Shown here: piece after piece, positions 48,301 through 58,037 of the stretch | Numbering within the stretch: the stretch's first letter is position 1 | How the letters are laid out: the number at the start of each line of letters is the position of its first letter | Source: an uncultured Paracoccaceae bacterium | Lineage (GTDB): Bacteria > Pseudomonadota > Alphaproteobacteria > Rhodobacterales > Rhodobacteraceae | Length of the DNA: 64,000 nucleotides | Assembly (NCBI GenBank): GCA_905182355.1 | Contig: CAJJBH010000022.1 | Coordinates: 81,026 to 145,025 of the forward strand | Direction: 5' to 3' | Translations under genes and position numbers: made by a program | The notes under the pieces: generated by a model | Databases searched by the model: none | Seen by the model: only the letters and a program-made list of their open reading frames with translations | Told to the model about the DNA's origin: nothing

Positions 48301-49470
48301 CTAAGCCGGCATTGGCATCCGACGTTCAACCATTTCGGCGTACCAACTGCAGCCAGCAGGGATCGCTTCATCGTCAAAATTATACTCTGGATGGTGCACA
48401 GTCGCGCCGTCGCCGTTGCCCACCATAATATAAGCACCTGGGCGTTCTTCCAACATATAAGCGAAGTCTTCGGCGGCCATGATTGGCGGAGTATTTGCAT
48501 CAACAGACCCCGCGACAGCCACTGCGGCCTCGGCTGCAAAATTAGTGTTGGCTTCGGCATTCACTGTCACCGGATAGCCACGATCATATTCAATTTTTAC
48601 AACACAATCATGGGCCTGCGCGGTCAAGCTTACCAATTGCTTCAACTTCACCTCAACCATGTCGCGCACCTTTGGATCTAAAGTGCGCACTGTCCCGCGC
48701 ATCTGCACGACCTGTGGAATAACGTTGTGCGCTTCGGTGTCAGAATGCAATCCACAGACAGACACAACCACCTGGGACAGCGGATCGACCACACGGGACG
48801 CAATTGATTGCAGGGCCAAGATTACATGGGCCGCAGCCACATTTGGATCTATCGCATCGTGCGGTGCAGCCGCATGGCCACCACGTCCTGTGATGGTCAG
48901 ATTAAACTCATCCGCGGCTGCCAACAACGCGCCAGACCGGATTGCAAATTCACCCACTGGGAAATTGGGCATGTTGTGCATTCCATAAACTTCTTGAATG
49001 CCCCATCGGTCCATAAGGCCATCTTTGCACATCTCAAGGCCACCGCCGCCAACTTCTTCTGATGGTTGGAAAATCATCACCGCAGTGCCATCAAAATTGC
49101 GGGTCTCGGCCAAGTATTGCGCGGCCCCAAGCAACATAGCGGTATGCCCGTCATGGCCACATGCATGCATCTTACCAGGGACAGTGCTGGCATATTCCAA
49201 CCCTGTTGCCTCGTGAATGGGCAGCGCGTCCATGTCAGCCCGCAGCCCGATCACGCGACCAGACGTATCGGTACGTCCCTTGATCACGGCGACAACGCCA
49301 GTTTGACCAATACCTGTTGTAATGTCGGTTATGCCAAATTCGCGTAATCTGTCTTCGACAAACTTAGCAGTGTTATGCACATCAAAACCCAACTCGGGAT
49401 GCATGTGCATGTGACGACGCCATCCAGTGATTTCAGCATGAGTTTCGGCAAATCGATTCTTAATCGGCAT
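48301..49470 (-). CDS. M20D amidohydrolase (hippurate hydrolase-like), copy 2
   Basis: A 389-residue paralogue of the 47087-48253 product, with the same motifs (MHACGHDGHTAMLLGAAQYL, IFQPSEEVGGGGLEM, MAAEDFAYML). The two differ most in the lid domain (about residues 190-300), which suggests different acyl or amino acid preferences. It follows the FAD oxidoreductase gene by 15 bases. Confidence 0.9.
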   Translation of the reverse strand: MPIKNRFAETHAEITGWRRHMHMHPELGFDVHNTAKFVEDRLREFGITDITTGIGQTGVVAVIKGRTDTSGRVIGLRADMDALPIHEATGLEYASTVPGKMHACGHDGHTAMLLGAAQYLAETRNFDGTAVMIFQPSEEVGGGGLEMCKDGLMDRWGIQEVYGMHNMPNFPVGEFAIRSGALLAAADEFNLTITGRGGHAAAPHDAIDPNVAAAHVILALQSIASRVVDPLSQVVVSVCGLHSDTEAHNVIPQVVQMRGTVRTLDPKVRDMVEVKLKQLVSLTAQAHDCVVKIEYDRGYPVTVNAEANTNFAAEAAVAVAGSVDANTPPIMAAEDFAYMLEERPGAYIMVGNGDGATVHHPEYNFDDEAIPAGCSWYAEMVERRMPMPA

Positions 49471-49485
49471 AGTGATACCTTTGCA

Positions 49486-50838
49486 TTAAATAGCTGGTCC
49501 CAAGCGCATTGCGCTGCCATCCGAAAACCGGCCTAGGCGGAACCTATTTAGATCATGACCCACTTCGCCACCAGTTGCCAGAGCTGCCAAAATGCGGCCC
49601 GCCGCAGGCCCAATACCAAAGCCGTGGCCGCTAAATCCAGTACCAACGGTCAATCCGGGCAAAGCTGCAACACGGTCCATCACGGGAACAATATCGGGCA
49701 TTGTGTCAATCATCCCTGCCCATGCTGATTTAATCTGCACAGGACCAAGGTGGGGAAACATCGCCTCGAACCTAACAGCAAGGTCGGCCACCTTTTTCTT
49801 GTTTGGCTCAGGGTTCAGCACCCGCATTGCTTCAAACGGACTGGCCTGATCTGGCGACCAAGATCGTGGCGTCCCCCACGCGTCAGGATAACCCTTTGGG
49901 GCAAACGGCTTGAAGCGCACACCAAAGGGGTCACTCAGCAATTGGGACATATAATTGGGAAGACTACGAAACGCATCAGGGCCGACAAACATTTCGATAA
50001 AGCGACCCGCCGCCAAAGAATATCCGCCATCAGCGCGGGGCCGGAACGCAAGATTTTTATCTGCAACGCCGCCCATTTGCACCACAGGCAAAGGCTGCGT
50101 GGCCGCAACGGTTGCGCGGATACTCAACTGGGGCAACGCGACCCCCATGTTGCGCAAGAAAAGGGAGGACCATGCGCCCCCCGCCAACACCACTTCGGAC
50201 GCTTTGATGGTTCCAGCCTCTGTTACAACACCCGCAACGCGGCCTGCCACCATATCCAAACTGCGCACAGCACAGTTTTCGACAATTTTTGCGCCTGCAC
50301 GCGCCGCAATTCCCGCAAGGGCGGGCACAGCAACCCAAGGTTCAGCGCGCATATCACTGGGTGTGTGAATACCGCCAACATGGGCACCCTGAATGTTTGG
50401 GATCAATTCAGAAATCTGCGCGGCGTTTAACATCTGACTGTCCACGCCCTGCCCCTGTGCAATGGACAGCCATGTGCGATACCGCTCCATCTCGTCCTCG
50501 GAATGGGCCAGATATGTTGTGCCACCTTGCGTTAAACCGATGTCGACGTTTGTGCGCGCAGCCAAATCACGCCAGATTTTCTTAGCTTCGGTTAGCATCG
50601 CAATCTCGTCAGGGTCACGGCCTTGTTGACGGATCCAACCCCAATTGCGGCTTGATTGTTCACCAGCTATGCGGCCCTTTTCCAACAGAACCACACGTTT
50701 GCCCGCTTCGGCCAAAAACAAGGCTGTGCACACACCAATCACACCCCCACCAATGACGACAACATCAGCTTCGCTGGGGGGTGGCCCTGCAAATGTGATC
50801 GCAGTTGCTTCGGAAATTGGAAATGGGACGTAGGTCAA
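49486..50838 (-). CDS. DadA-like FAD-dependent oxidoreductase
   Basis: This 450-residue D-amino-acid-oxidase-fold protein has an N-terminal Rossmann motif, VVVIGGGVIGVCTALFLAEA, then EQSSRNWGWIRQQGRD. The C-terminal FAD part has LTVGTGFSGHGFGIGPAAG. It would oxidise an amino acid or secondary amine to an imine or keto acid. It sits between deacylase genes (overlapping the ArgE-like gene by four bases), so it may act on amino acids released by them. Confidence 0.86.
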   Translation of the reverse strand: MTYVPFPISEATAITFAGPPPSEADVVVIGGGVIGVCTALFLAEAGKRVVLLEKGRIAGEQSSRNWGWIRQQGRDPDEIAMLTEAKKIWRDLAARTNVDIGLTQGGTTYLAHSEDEMERYRTWLSIAQGQGVDSQMLNAAQISELIPNIQGAHVGGIHTPSDMRAEPWVAVPALAGIAARAGAKIVENCAVRSLDMVAGRVAGVVTEAGTIKASEVVLAGGAWSSLFLRNMGVALPQLSIRATVAATQPLPVVQMGGVADKNLAFRPRADGGYSLAAGRFIEMFVGPDAFRSLPNYMSQLLSDPFGVRFKPFAPKGYPDAWGTPRSWSPDQASPFEAMRVLNPEPNKKKVADLAVRFEAMFPHLGPVQIKSAWAGMIDTMPDIVPVMDRVAALPGLTVGTGFSGHGFGIGPAAGRILAALATGGEVGHDLNRFRLGRFSDGSAMRLGPAI

Positions 50839-51998
50839 GTTAGCTTCACCAGTAAATCGCGCATAAACTGATGGCCTGCTTCAAACTGGGCTACATCGAT
50901 AAATTCATTGGGTTGATGGGCTTGTGCAATATCACCTGGCCCACATACCACTGCAGAATATCCCGCCGCCTGAAACTGCCCTGCTTCGGTTCCGTAACTG
51001 ACCACGTGGCCCGCATTGTCACCTGTGATCAAACGGGCCAGCCCTTCGGCCTCCCCCTGCTCTTCCGGCTTTAGCGGTGGCACGGCAAAGCGTGGGGTCA
51101 AAACGATGTCCGCGCCTGGGTGCACGGCTTGCATCGCTTCCTTCACCGCATTCACTTTATCAAAATACATCTGATCCAAAGCGGCAGGGTCATCACCGGG
51201 CACCGCACGGTATCCCATGTTGAAATGGCAATCCTTCGCCGTGATATTGTCAGCCGTGCCGCCCGTAATCGTGCCCACATGCCATGTGGTATAAGGTGGA
51301 TCGAACATCTCGGCCAAAGGTGCCGGCGTTGCCGCGCGGTTCTTTTCGTTCTGTTCAGTCGCCCACTGGATCAGGCGCGCGCCTTCATGGATCGCGCTGA
51401 CCCCTTGGTAATAGATCGAGGAATGAACCTCGAACCCGACGACGTGTGTCGTATAGGCGTTACCACCTTTGTGGCCCGTGACCGCTTTCATCATCGAAGG
51501 CTCACCCACGATCACCACAGACCCTTTAGGCACCACACCCTGCATCGCAGCGATCATGGGCGGCGCACCTGTGCATCCAACTTCCTCGTCAAAACTTAGC
51601 GCCAATTGCAACGGACGGGTCACGCCGGCGTAATGCGCTTCAACCAAGGCCCAGATCGCAAGGGCGTCAAACCCCTTCATATCGCAGGTGCCACGGCCGT
51701 AATATTTACCCTCTTTTTCAACCACTTCCCAAGGATCTGTGTCCCACGGTTGCCCATCCACAGGCACAACATCCGTGTGACCAGACAACACAACTGCGCC
51801 CTTAATATCTGGGCCAACATGCGCAAACAATGCCGCCTTGTGAGGTTGGTCGGGGTCAGGCCAGCGGTGCGAGGTTATGCCGTGCGAGGTCAAATAGGTC
51901 TCGACCCACTCAATCAACGGCAGATTGCTGTCGCGGCTCACTGTGGGAAAGCTGATAAGCTGCTTCATCAATTCAAACGGGGTTAGGCGATTTGGCAT
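50835..51998 (-). CDS. argE: ArgE-like acetylornithine deacetylase (M20A)
   Basis: This 387-residue zinc deacylase has LSGHTDVVPVDGQPWDTDPW (metal ligands His and Asp), YGRGTCDMKGFDALAIWALV (bridging Asp) and SFDEEVGCTGAP (catalytic Glu pair). ATG 51998 is chosen, one base after the transporter ATPase stop. The gene is in a transport and catabolic cluster rather than an arginine operon, so the substrate may be another N-acyl amino acid. Confidence 0.85.
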   Translation of the reverse strand: MPNRLTPFELMKQLISFPTVSRDSNLPLIEWVETYLTSHGITSHRWPDPDQPHKAALFAHVGPDIKGAVVLSGHTDVVPVDGQPWDTDPWEVVEKEGKYYGRGTCDMKGFDALAIWALVEAHYAGVTRPLQLALSFDEEVGCTGAPPMIAAMQGVVPKGSVVIVGEPSMMKAVTGHKGGNAYTTHVVGFEVHSSIYYQGVSAIHEGARLIQWATEQNEKNRAATPAPLAEMFDPPYTTWHVGTITGGTADNITAKDCHFNMGYRAVPGDDPAALDQMYFDKVNAVKEAMQAVHPGADIVLTPRFAVPPLKPEEQGEAEGLARLITGDNAGHVVSYGTEAGQFQAAGYSAVVCGPGDIAQAHQPNEFIDVAQFEAGHQFMRDLLVKLT

Positions 51999-51999
51999 T

Positions 52000-53844
52000 T
52001 TAATACCCACTGTCTGTGACCAGCACTTTATGCCCCGGCCCGACCTCACGGTAAACCGAGGGTTCAGCCACATAAGACACCGGATGGATTGGCGACGGGA
52101 TAGGTTTGAAATTCAAATCCTTCTCGTCCTTGCGCTGACGTGGATCGGCAATCGGCACCGCCTTCATCAAGGCTTGAGTATAGGGATGTTGTGGGTTTTC
52201 AAACACGGCGGACCGTGGACCCATTTCAACAATACGACCCAGATACATCACGCCCACATTGTGACTGACACGTTCAACCACAGCCATATCGTGGCTGATG
52301 AACAGGAACGACAGGTTCAATTCAGATTGCAATTCCATCATCAGGTTCAGCACTTGGGCCTGCACGGACACATCTAACGCAGACACGGCTTCATCCGCGA
52401 TAATCAGTTTCGGGTTCAAGGCCAAAGCACGGGCAATCGCGACGCGCTGGCGTTGACCACCTGACAATTCATGGGGATAGCGGCGCATGAAACTACGGGG
52501 CAATTCGACACGGTCAAACAACATCTCGACGCGATCTTGGATTGCTTTGCCTTTCAGCGTGGCAAAGTTATGCATCGGTTCAGCGACCTGATCCGACAAC
52601 TGCATTTGCGGATTAAGGGATGCAAACGGATCCTGAAAAATCATCTGCATATCAAGACGCGAGGTGCGCAAGTCCTGCGTATTCAGCGCCATAATATCTT
52701 TGCCACCCAATCGAATGGAACCTGAATTCGGCTCAACCAGACGCAGGATCGAACGGCCAGCCGTGGATTTCCCACAACCGGATTCGCCCACCAAACTTAA
52801 CGTCTGCCCCTTGTTGATTGTGAACGACAGGTCCTCAACCGCATGGACATTGGCCACGGTGCTGCGAAAGAAGCCGCCTTTAACGGCAAAGCGTGTGGTC
52901 AGGTTTTCGACCTCTAACAACACTTCATCAGTGCCTTTGATCGGCTCGATCTTACCCTGATTCCGGCCCATCAGGACCATCGGTTCGGGATATTCCTTGC
53001 CCGTCATCTCGCCCAGTTTCGGAACCGCAGCCAGCAATGCTTTCGTATAAGGATGCTGCGGGTTCTCGAATATTTCCTCTACCGTGCCCTCTTCAACCTT
53101 TTCACCGCGAAACATGACCACGACGCGATCCGCCATCTGGGCAACCACCGCCATATCATGGGTGATGAACATCACGGCAGTGCCGGTTTCACGTTTCAAA
53201 CGGTCCATCAGCGCCAAAATCTCGGCTTGAATGGTCACATCCAACGCAGTTGTCGGTTCGTCCGCGATCAGCAAACGGGGTTCACAAGCCAGTGCCATTG
53301 CAATCACAACACGCTGACGCATACCACCAGACAATTCGTGTGGATATTGGGTCAAACGGCGCTTTGGCTCAGGAATGCGAACTTCGCGCATCAATTCAAG
53401 CGCTTTGGCAGAAGCTTCCACCTTGGACAGGCCTTTGTGCAGGCGCAAACCTTCGGTCAACTGACGCTCGACAGTGAACACAGGGTTCAAAGCCGTCATC
53501 GGTTCTTGGAAGATCATGCCAATTTCGTTGCCTCGGATTGAACGCATAAGATTCGGTTCAGTCTGGGCTAGGTCAATTTGATCAGCATCTTTTCGATTAA
53601 ATAAGAGGCGACCGCCTGTTATTTCACCGCCACCAAATTCAACCAACCGCATCAATGACAGCGAAGAAACCGACTTTCCGGAACCAGATTCGCCAACCAC
53701 ACAGACTGTTTCGCCAGATTTAATATCGAAAGAAACATCTGACACGCCGACGACAGGGCCGTCTTTTGTCTGGAATTCAACGCGTAATCCCTGAATTTCA
53801 GCAATCGGAGCGCCAATTATAGGCGCGTTGTCGTGATCCAGCAT
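52000..53844 (-). CDS. Fused double ATPase of a peptide ABC transporter
   Basis: This 614-residue protein joins DppD- and DppF-type ATPases. NBD1 has Walker A GESGSGKS (about 51-58), signature LSGGMRQR and Walker B LLIADEPTTALD. NBD2 has GESGCGKS, LSGGQRQR and LIIADEAVSALD. Each ends with the oligopeptide-type C-terminal domain (ENPQHPYTKALLAAVP; ENPQHPYTQALMKAVP). ATG 53844 has GGGGAC five bases before it; the open frame to 53925 has no ribosome site. Its permease partners are on the other strand. Confidence 0.93.
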   Translation of the reverse strand: MLDHDNAPIIGAPIAEIQGLRVEFQTKDGPVVGVSDVSFDIKSGETVCVVGESGSGKSVSSLSLMRLVEFGGGEITGGRLLFNRKDADQIDLAQTEPNLMRSIRGNEIGMIFQEPMTALNPVFTVERQLTEGLRLHKGLSKVEASAKALELMREVRIPEPKRRLTQYPHELSGGMRQRVVIAMALACEPRLLIADEPTTALDVTIQAEILALMDRLKRETGTAVMFITHDMAVVAQMADRVVVMFRGEKVEEGTVEEIFENPQHPYTKALLAAVPKLGEMTGKEYPEPMVLMGRNQGKIEPIKGTDEVLLEVENLTTRFAVKGGFFRSTVANVHAVEDLSFTINKGQTLSLVGESGCGKSTAGRSILRLVEPNSGSIRLGGKDIMALNTQDLRTSRLDMQMIFQDPFASLNPQMQLSDQVAEPMHNFATLKGKAIQDRVEMLFDRVELPRSFMRRYPHELSGGQRQRVAIARALALNPKLIIADEAVSALDVSVQAQVLNLMMELQSELNLSFLFISHDMAVVERVSHNVGVMYLGRIVEMGPRSAVFENPQHPYTQALMKAVPIADPRQRKDEKDLNFKPIPSPIHPVSYVAEPSVYREVGPGHKVLVTDSGY

Positions 53845-54200
53845 ATGGGTCCCCAGTTTGCCCAGATTTTGGGGCTTTCCAAAGGCTAAGGCCAACTGTT
53901 GGTGGCTGTCAAACAGATGCAACATGGAACGCTATAAATTAAGTTTAAGCTAAAACTAATTTTCCCTCACGTTGCGCAACATTGGGGCAACATCAGGGTT
54001 GCAATTTTTCCAGAAACTGTTTCGATGTGGAGCAATGGCTTGTTGGGGATAGGCAAGAAGACTGCAAAAAACTCTGCGTATCAGCACAGTTAGATCGCAA
54101 ACTTCGTGTTATTCTTTCCATCCATACTAAACACTGCAGACCCATATTGGTGATCTGCGGAATAAATCGGCACACACTTGTGTCCAACTTGGAGTACAAT
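53845..54200. promoter_or_regulatory. Divergent promoter region of the peptide transporter
   Basis: This 356-bp gene-free region lies between the ATPase (-) and the binding protein (+). The AT-rich core holds an imperfect palindrome AGTTTAAGCTAAAACT (53942-53957). Its first part is the 11-bp motif AAGTTTAAGCT (53941-53951) also seen at 48282-48292. No convincing -35/-10 pair could be fixed. The right half (54000-54190) is gene-free as far as I can see. Confidence 0.45.
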
Positions 54201-55919
54201 ATGAAACTCAGAACCTTTTTGCTTGGGGCGATCGCAACAACAGCGTTTGCACCTATGGCGATGGCAGATGCTCACGAAGGTGAGCGCGGCCGTGACGGCG
54301 AAGTCAAAGTTATTTATTGGCAGGCCCCATCGATCCTGAACCCTTATCTGTCCGGCGGCACGAAAGACATCGAATCGTCCTCGTTGATCATCGAGCCAAT
54401 GGGCCGTTACGACCAAGACGGTAACCCTGTTCCGTTTTTGGCCACAGAAATCCCGACAGTCGCAAACGGTGGCGTGTCCGAGGATCTGACGTCCATCACA
54501 TGGAAACTTCAAGAAGGCCTGAAGTGGTCTGATGGGTCCGACGTGACCTCTGCTGACCTCGTGTTCACTGCAAAGTATTGCATGGACCCAGAAGGCGGTT
54601 GCGCACAGTTGGCCAAATTTGAAGGCGTTGAAAGCGTTGAAGCGATTGATGCGCTGACCACAAAGGTCACGTTCACAACACCTAAGCCAAATCCATATGG
54701 CCCATTCATGGGCGGCCAATCCCCGGTCATTCAAGCGGCACAATTTGCTGATTGCTTGGGCGCACGCGCGCCAGAATGTACTGATGCTAACTTTGGTCCA
54801 ATCGGCACAGGCCCGTTTGTTGTTACAAACTTCAAGCCAAACGATGTGATCCAACTGGTTGCAAACGACAACTTCCGTGATCCAAACAAACCAGCGTTTG
54901 CATCCATGACGTTCAAAGGTGGCGGTTCTGCTGAAGCCTCTGGTCGTGCGGTTTTGGAAACAGGCGAATTTGACTACGCTTGGAACCTACAATTGGCACC
55001 AGACGTCATTTCTAAAATGGCTGAAGGCGGCAAAGGTACACCAATCTCCGCGTTTGGTGCGCTTGTAGAACGTCTTGAGATGAACCTCACGAACCCGTCT
55101 CCTGATCTTCCAGCAGAGACACGTGCCACGGTTGCTGAACCGCACCCGTTCTTGTCCGACATCGCAGTCCGCGAAGCACTTTCTATGGCCATCAACCGCC
55201 AAGAACTTGTTGACGTAGGATATGGCGACGCAGGTCGTCCAACATGTAACTTGGTGCCAGCGCCTGCGCTTTATGCATCAGATAACACAGGTTGCCTGAC
55301 ACAAGACATCGCCGGATCCAACGCTATGCTGGAAGCAGCTGGTTGGGTTAAAGGTGCTGATGGTATCCGTGCCAAAGACGGCGTGCGGATTTCCATTCTG
55401 TTCCAAACATCTACGAACGCTGTGCGTCAGGACTTCCAAGCTCTGATCAAAGACTCGTGGAACCAAATCGGTGTTGAAACCGAATTGCGTAACCTTGATG
55501 GTTCCGTATTCTTTGGTGGTGATCCAGGTTCCCCTGACACGTTCCAGAAATTCTACGCAGACGTAGAAATGTATGCGAACGTATTTGACGGTACAGATCC
55601 GCAAAACTACCTTGCAGCTTACCGTTGTGGCAACGAGCCTAAGCCTTCCAGCCAATGGCAGGGTGAAAACATCAACCGTTTCTGTGATCCAGCGTATGAC
55701 GCTATGATCGACGAGTTGGCCAAAACTGGCGATCTTGAGAAGCGCGGTGAATTGGGCAAAAAGATGAACGATATGCTGACAAAAGACAGCTTCACAATCG
55801 TTCCTTTGGTTGACCGTGGTCGTGTATCAGCACATGCAAACAGCTTGGGTGGCGTTATTCTTAACGTCTTCGACTCCGAATTGTGGAACGCTGCTGACTG
55901 GTACCGCACAGGTAACTAA
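54201..55919 (+). CDS. Peptide ABC transporter substrate-binding protein
   Basis: This 572-residue periplasmic family-5 binding protein has a signal peptide (KLRTFLLGAIATTAFAPMAMA, cleavage near residue 22). The core pattern YDQDGNPVPFLATEIPTVANG and LTSITWKLQEGLKWSDGSDVT is the SBP_bac_5 signature. ATG 54201 has GGAG upstream; the longer frame would lose the signal peptide. Ligands could be oligopeptides or N-acyl/opine-like compounds. A hairpin follows the stop. Confidence 0.93.
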   Translation: MKLRTFLLGAIATTAFAPMAMADAHEGERGRDGEVKVIYWQAPSILNPYLSGGTKDIESSSLIIEPMGRYDQDGNPVPFLATEIPTVANGGVSEDLTSITWKLQEGLKWSDGSDVTSADLVFTAKYCMDPEGGCAQLAKFEGVESVEAIDALTTKVTFTTPKPNPYGPFMGGQSPVIQAAQFADCLGARAPECTDANFGPIGTGPFVVTNFKPNDVIQLVANDNFRDPNKPAFASMTFKGGGSAEASGRAVLETGEFDYAWNLQLAPDVISKMAEGGKGTPISAFGALVERLEMNLTNPSPDLPAETRATVAEPHPFLSDIAVREALSMAINRQELVDVGYGDAGRPTCNLVPAPALYASDNTGCLTQDIAGSNAMLEAAGWVKGADGIRAKDGVRISILFQTSTNAVRQDFQALIKDSWNQIGVETELRNLDGSVFFGGDPGSPDTFQKFYADVEMYANVFDGTDPQNYLAAYRCGNEPKPSSQWQGENINRFCDPAYDAMIDELAKTGDLEKRGELGKKMNDMLTKDSFTIVPLVDRGRVSAHANSLGGVILNVFDSELWNAADWYRTGN

Positions 55920-55937
55920 GTCACTCTAAACACATGT

Positions 55938-55961
55938 AGGGTGCGTCGTGTGGCGCACCTT
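55938..55961 (+). repeat. Hairpin between binding-protein and permease genes
   Basis: AGGGTGCG (55938-55945) pairs with CGCACCTT (55954-55961) around eight bases. It lies in the 80-bp spacer without a U-tract. Such stems often stabilise the upstream mRNA so that the binding protein exceeds the permeases. Confidence 0.45.
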
Positions 55962-55999
55962 ACTTTCCAACAAATTACTGACGCACAAAGGCGCCGCTT

Positions 56000-57067
56000 A
56001 TGTTGACCTTCACAATCCGTCGCTTGATCACTTCGATCCCGACGCTTTTGTTCATCAGTATCGTGATCTTCGCCCTGCTTAAATTAGCACCCGGCGATCC
56101 AATGGCGCAGGTTCCACTAACCGTCCCGCCAGAGGTGAAGCAAAAAATGCGCGAAGCCCTTGGCCTCGGCGCACCCGCCTATGTCCAATACTTCAAATGG
56201 CTCAATCAGTTCTTTATCGTGGAACCACAATTCCTGATCGACTGGATGACCCGCGACAGCGCCCTATTCGGTTGGCTACCAGACACACAATTCAGCATGA
56301 TGTACGATCCAGAGCTGCAAAAGTTGGTGCCACAACAACGCACAATTAGCTACCAAACGCGCTCGCCCATCATGGACATCGTGATCCAGCGCATTCCACA
56401 AACGCTTTGGGTCGTAGGCCTCGCCTATGTGGTCGGCATCCTAATCGCGCTGCCCATCGGCATCTATTCAGCCTACCGACATTATTCCGTGTTCGATCAA
56501 GCAGGCACGTTTATCACGATGGTAGGCTTCTCGATCCCACCGTTCTTCACAGGTCCCCTGTTGATCGTGATCTTCTCGGTCTCATTAGGTTGGCTCCCCT
56601 CAATCTATGATACAACCCACGTGGTCGAGAACTGGGCCAGCTTCAAGTATCAACTCTCACAAATGATCCTGCCCGTCATGGTGCTGGCGTTGCAAACCAC
56701 AGCCCAAATCAGCCGCTACATGCGCGCCTCGATGCTCGACAACCTGAACCAAGACTACGTACGCACCGCGCGGGCTAAAGGCCTCAAGGAAAACACCGTT
56801 GTCATGGTCCACGTGTTGCGAAACTCAATGATTCCCGTCATCACTGTCATCGCACTCGGCGTGCCCTCTATCTTCGGCGGTGCCATCATCACCGAAAACG
56901 TGTTTGGCGTGAACGGGATCGGGCAACTGCTGATTACCGCGCTCTTTGCAAATGATACACCGATGGTCATGACCATCACCTTTATCTTCGCCATTATGAT
57001 TGTGGCGTTTAACCTGATTGCCGACGTGCTCTACGGCGTGCTCGACCCAAGGATCCGCTATGACTGA
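56000..57067 (+). CDS. Peptide ABC transporter permease (DppB type)
   Basis: This 355-residue inner-membrane permease has an N-terminal LTFTIRRLITSIPTLLFISI first helix. A long periplasmic loop (about residues 60-125) follows, then five helices. The EAA cytosolic loop is DYVRTARAKGLKENTVVMVHVLRNSMIPV. It partners with the DppC-type permease, whose start it overlaps by eight bases. Confidence 0.93.
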   Translation: MLTFTIRRLITSIPTLLFISIVIFALLKLAPGDPMAQVPLTVPPEVKQKMREALGLGAPAYVQYFKWLNQFFIVEPQFLIDWMTRDSALFGWLPDTQFSMMYDPELQKLVPQQRTISYQTRSPIMDIVIQRIPQTLWVVGLAYVVGILIALPIGIYSAYRHYSVFDQAGTFITMVGFSIPPFFTGPLLIVIFSVSLGWLPSIYDTTHVVENWASFKYQLSQMILPVMVLALQTTAQISRYMRASMLDNLNQDYVRTARAKGLKENTVVMVHVLRNSMIPVITVIALGVPSIFGGAIITENVFGVNGIGQLLITALFANDTPMVMTITFIFAIMIVAFNLIADVLYGVLDPRIRYD

Positions 57068-58037
57068 TATTTCAACCGAGATCGACCCATACGCGGCACT
57101 CCAAGACAAAGAACCCGCCAAGCCACCGCGCAATCAATGGCTGGACGTCTGGGACCAATTCAAGAAACACAAAGGCGCTGTATTTGGCGGTGGGTTCCTG
57201 GTGTTCATCACTCTTGCCGTTCTGCTTGGACCCTATATCTGGAACGTGGACCCGCAGAAACTGGATATCCGCAACAAAGACGTACGCCCACTTTGGACGG
57301 CGCTTTGGAACAGTGACGCCAAAACACTTTGGCACCGCCCCTTTGGAACTGACAACCTTGGTCGTGACCTGCTTGCGCAAATGATCGCGGGTGGCCGCGC
57401 ATCAATGGCCGTGGGTTGGACAGCGATGTTACTCTCGCTGAGCATCGGCACCGCAGTTGGCGTGGCCGCTGGCTTTTTCAAACGCCTTGACGGGCTATTG
57501 ATGCGCATGACCGATCTGTTCCTGTCCTTGCCCATCCTACCGCTATTGCTGGTCGCCGTGACCCTATTCCGCCAACCGCTGCGGGCCAATTTTGGACCCG
57601 AGGGCGGCATGTTCATCCTGATTGTTGTGGTTGTGGGCCTGACCAGCTGGATGCAAACCGCACGGATTGTACGGGGTGAAGTTCTTGCGCTGAAAGAGCG
57701 TGAATTCATCCTAGCCGCTCGTTCAATTGGCACGTCGTCACGAGCAATTATTATGCGTCACCTACTGCCAAACGTGATCTCACCCATCATGGTGTCGGCC
57801 ACACTGGGCCTTGCCGTGGCAATCATCACCGAAAGCGCGTTGTCGTTTCTAGGCGTCGGCTTCCCATCAGATTTCCCGACATGGGGTAAAATGCTGGCAG
57901 ACGCTGTCCCACGTATGGAACAATTCCCAGAGCGCGTCTTGCTACCGGGCATCGCAATTTCGCTGACAGTGCTTGGGGTCAACTACTTAGGTGACGGTCT
58001 ACGCGATGCGCTAGACCCACGTATTCGGGGACGGTAA
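57060..58037 (+). CDS. Peptide ABC transporter permease (DppC type)
   Basis: This 325-residue permease has an N-terminal cytosolic part, then FGGGFLVFITLAVLLGPYIWN. The EAA loop is REFILAARSIGTSSRAIIMRHLLPNVISP, and GVGFPSDFPTWGKMLADA precedes the last helices. The ATG at 57060 is chosen over the longer frame from 57018, which lies inside the previous gene. It overlaps the small membrane gene by one base. Confidence 0.93.
   Translation: MTDISTEIDPYAALQDKEPAKPPRNQWLDVWDQFKKHKGAVFGGGFLVFITLAVLLGPYIWNVDPQKLDIRNKDVRPLWTALWNSDAKTLWHRPFGTDNLGRDLLAQMIAGGRASMAVGWTAMLLSLSIGTAVGVAAGFFKRLDGLLMRMTDLFLSLPILPLLLVAVTLFRQPLRANFGPEGGMFILIVVVVGLTSWMQTARIVRGEVLALKEREFILAARSIGTSSRAIIMRHLLPNVISPIMVSATLGLAVAIITESALSFLGVGFPSDFPTWGKMLADAVPRMEQFPERVLLPGIAISLTVLGVNYLGDGLRDALDPRIRGR

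Noticed and set aside
53845..53925. N-terminal extension of the fused ATPase from ATG 53925
   Set aside because: No ribosome site and no domain match in the extra 27 residues; ATG 53844 has GGGGAC at good spacing.
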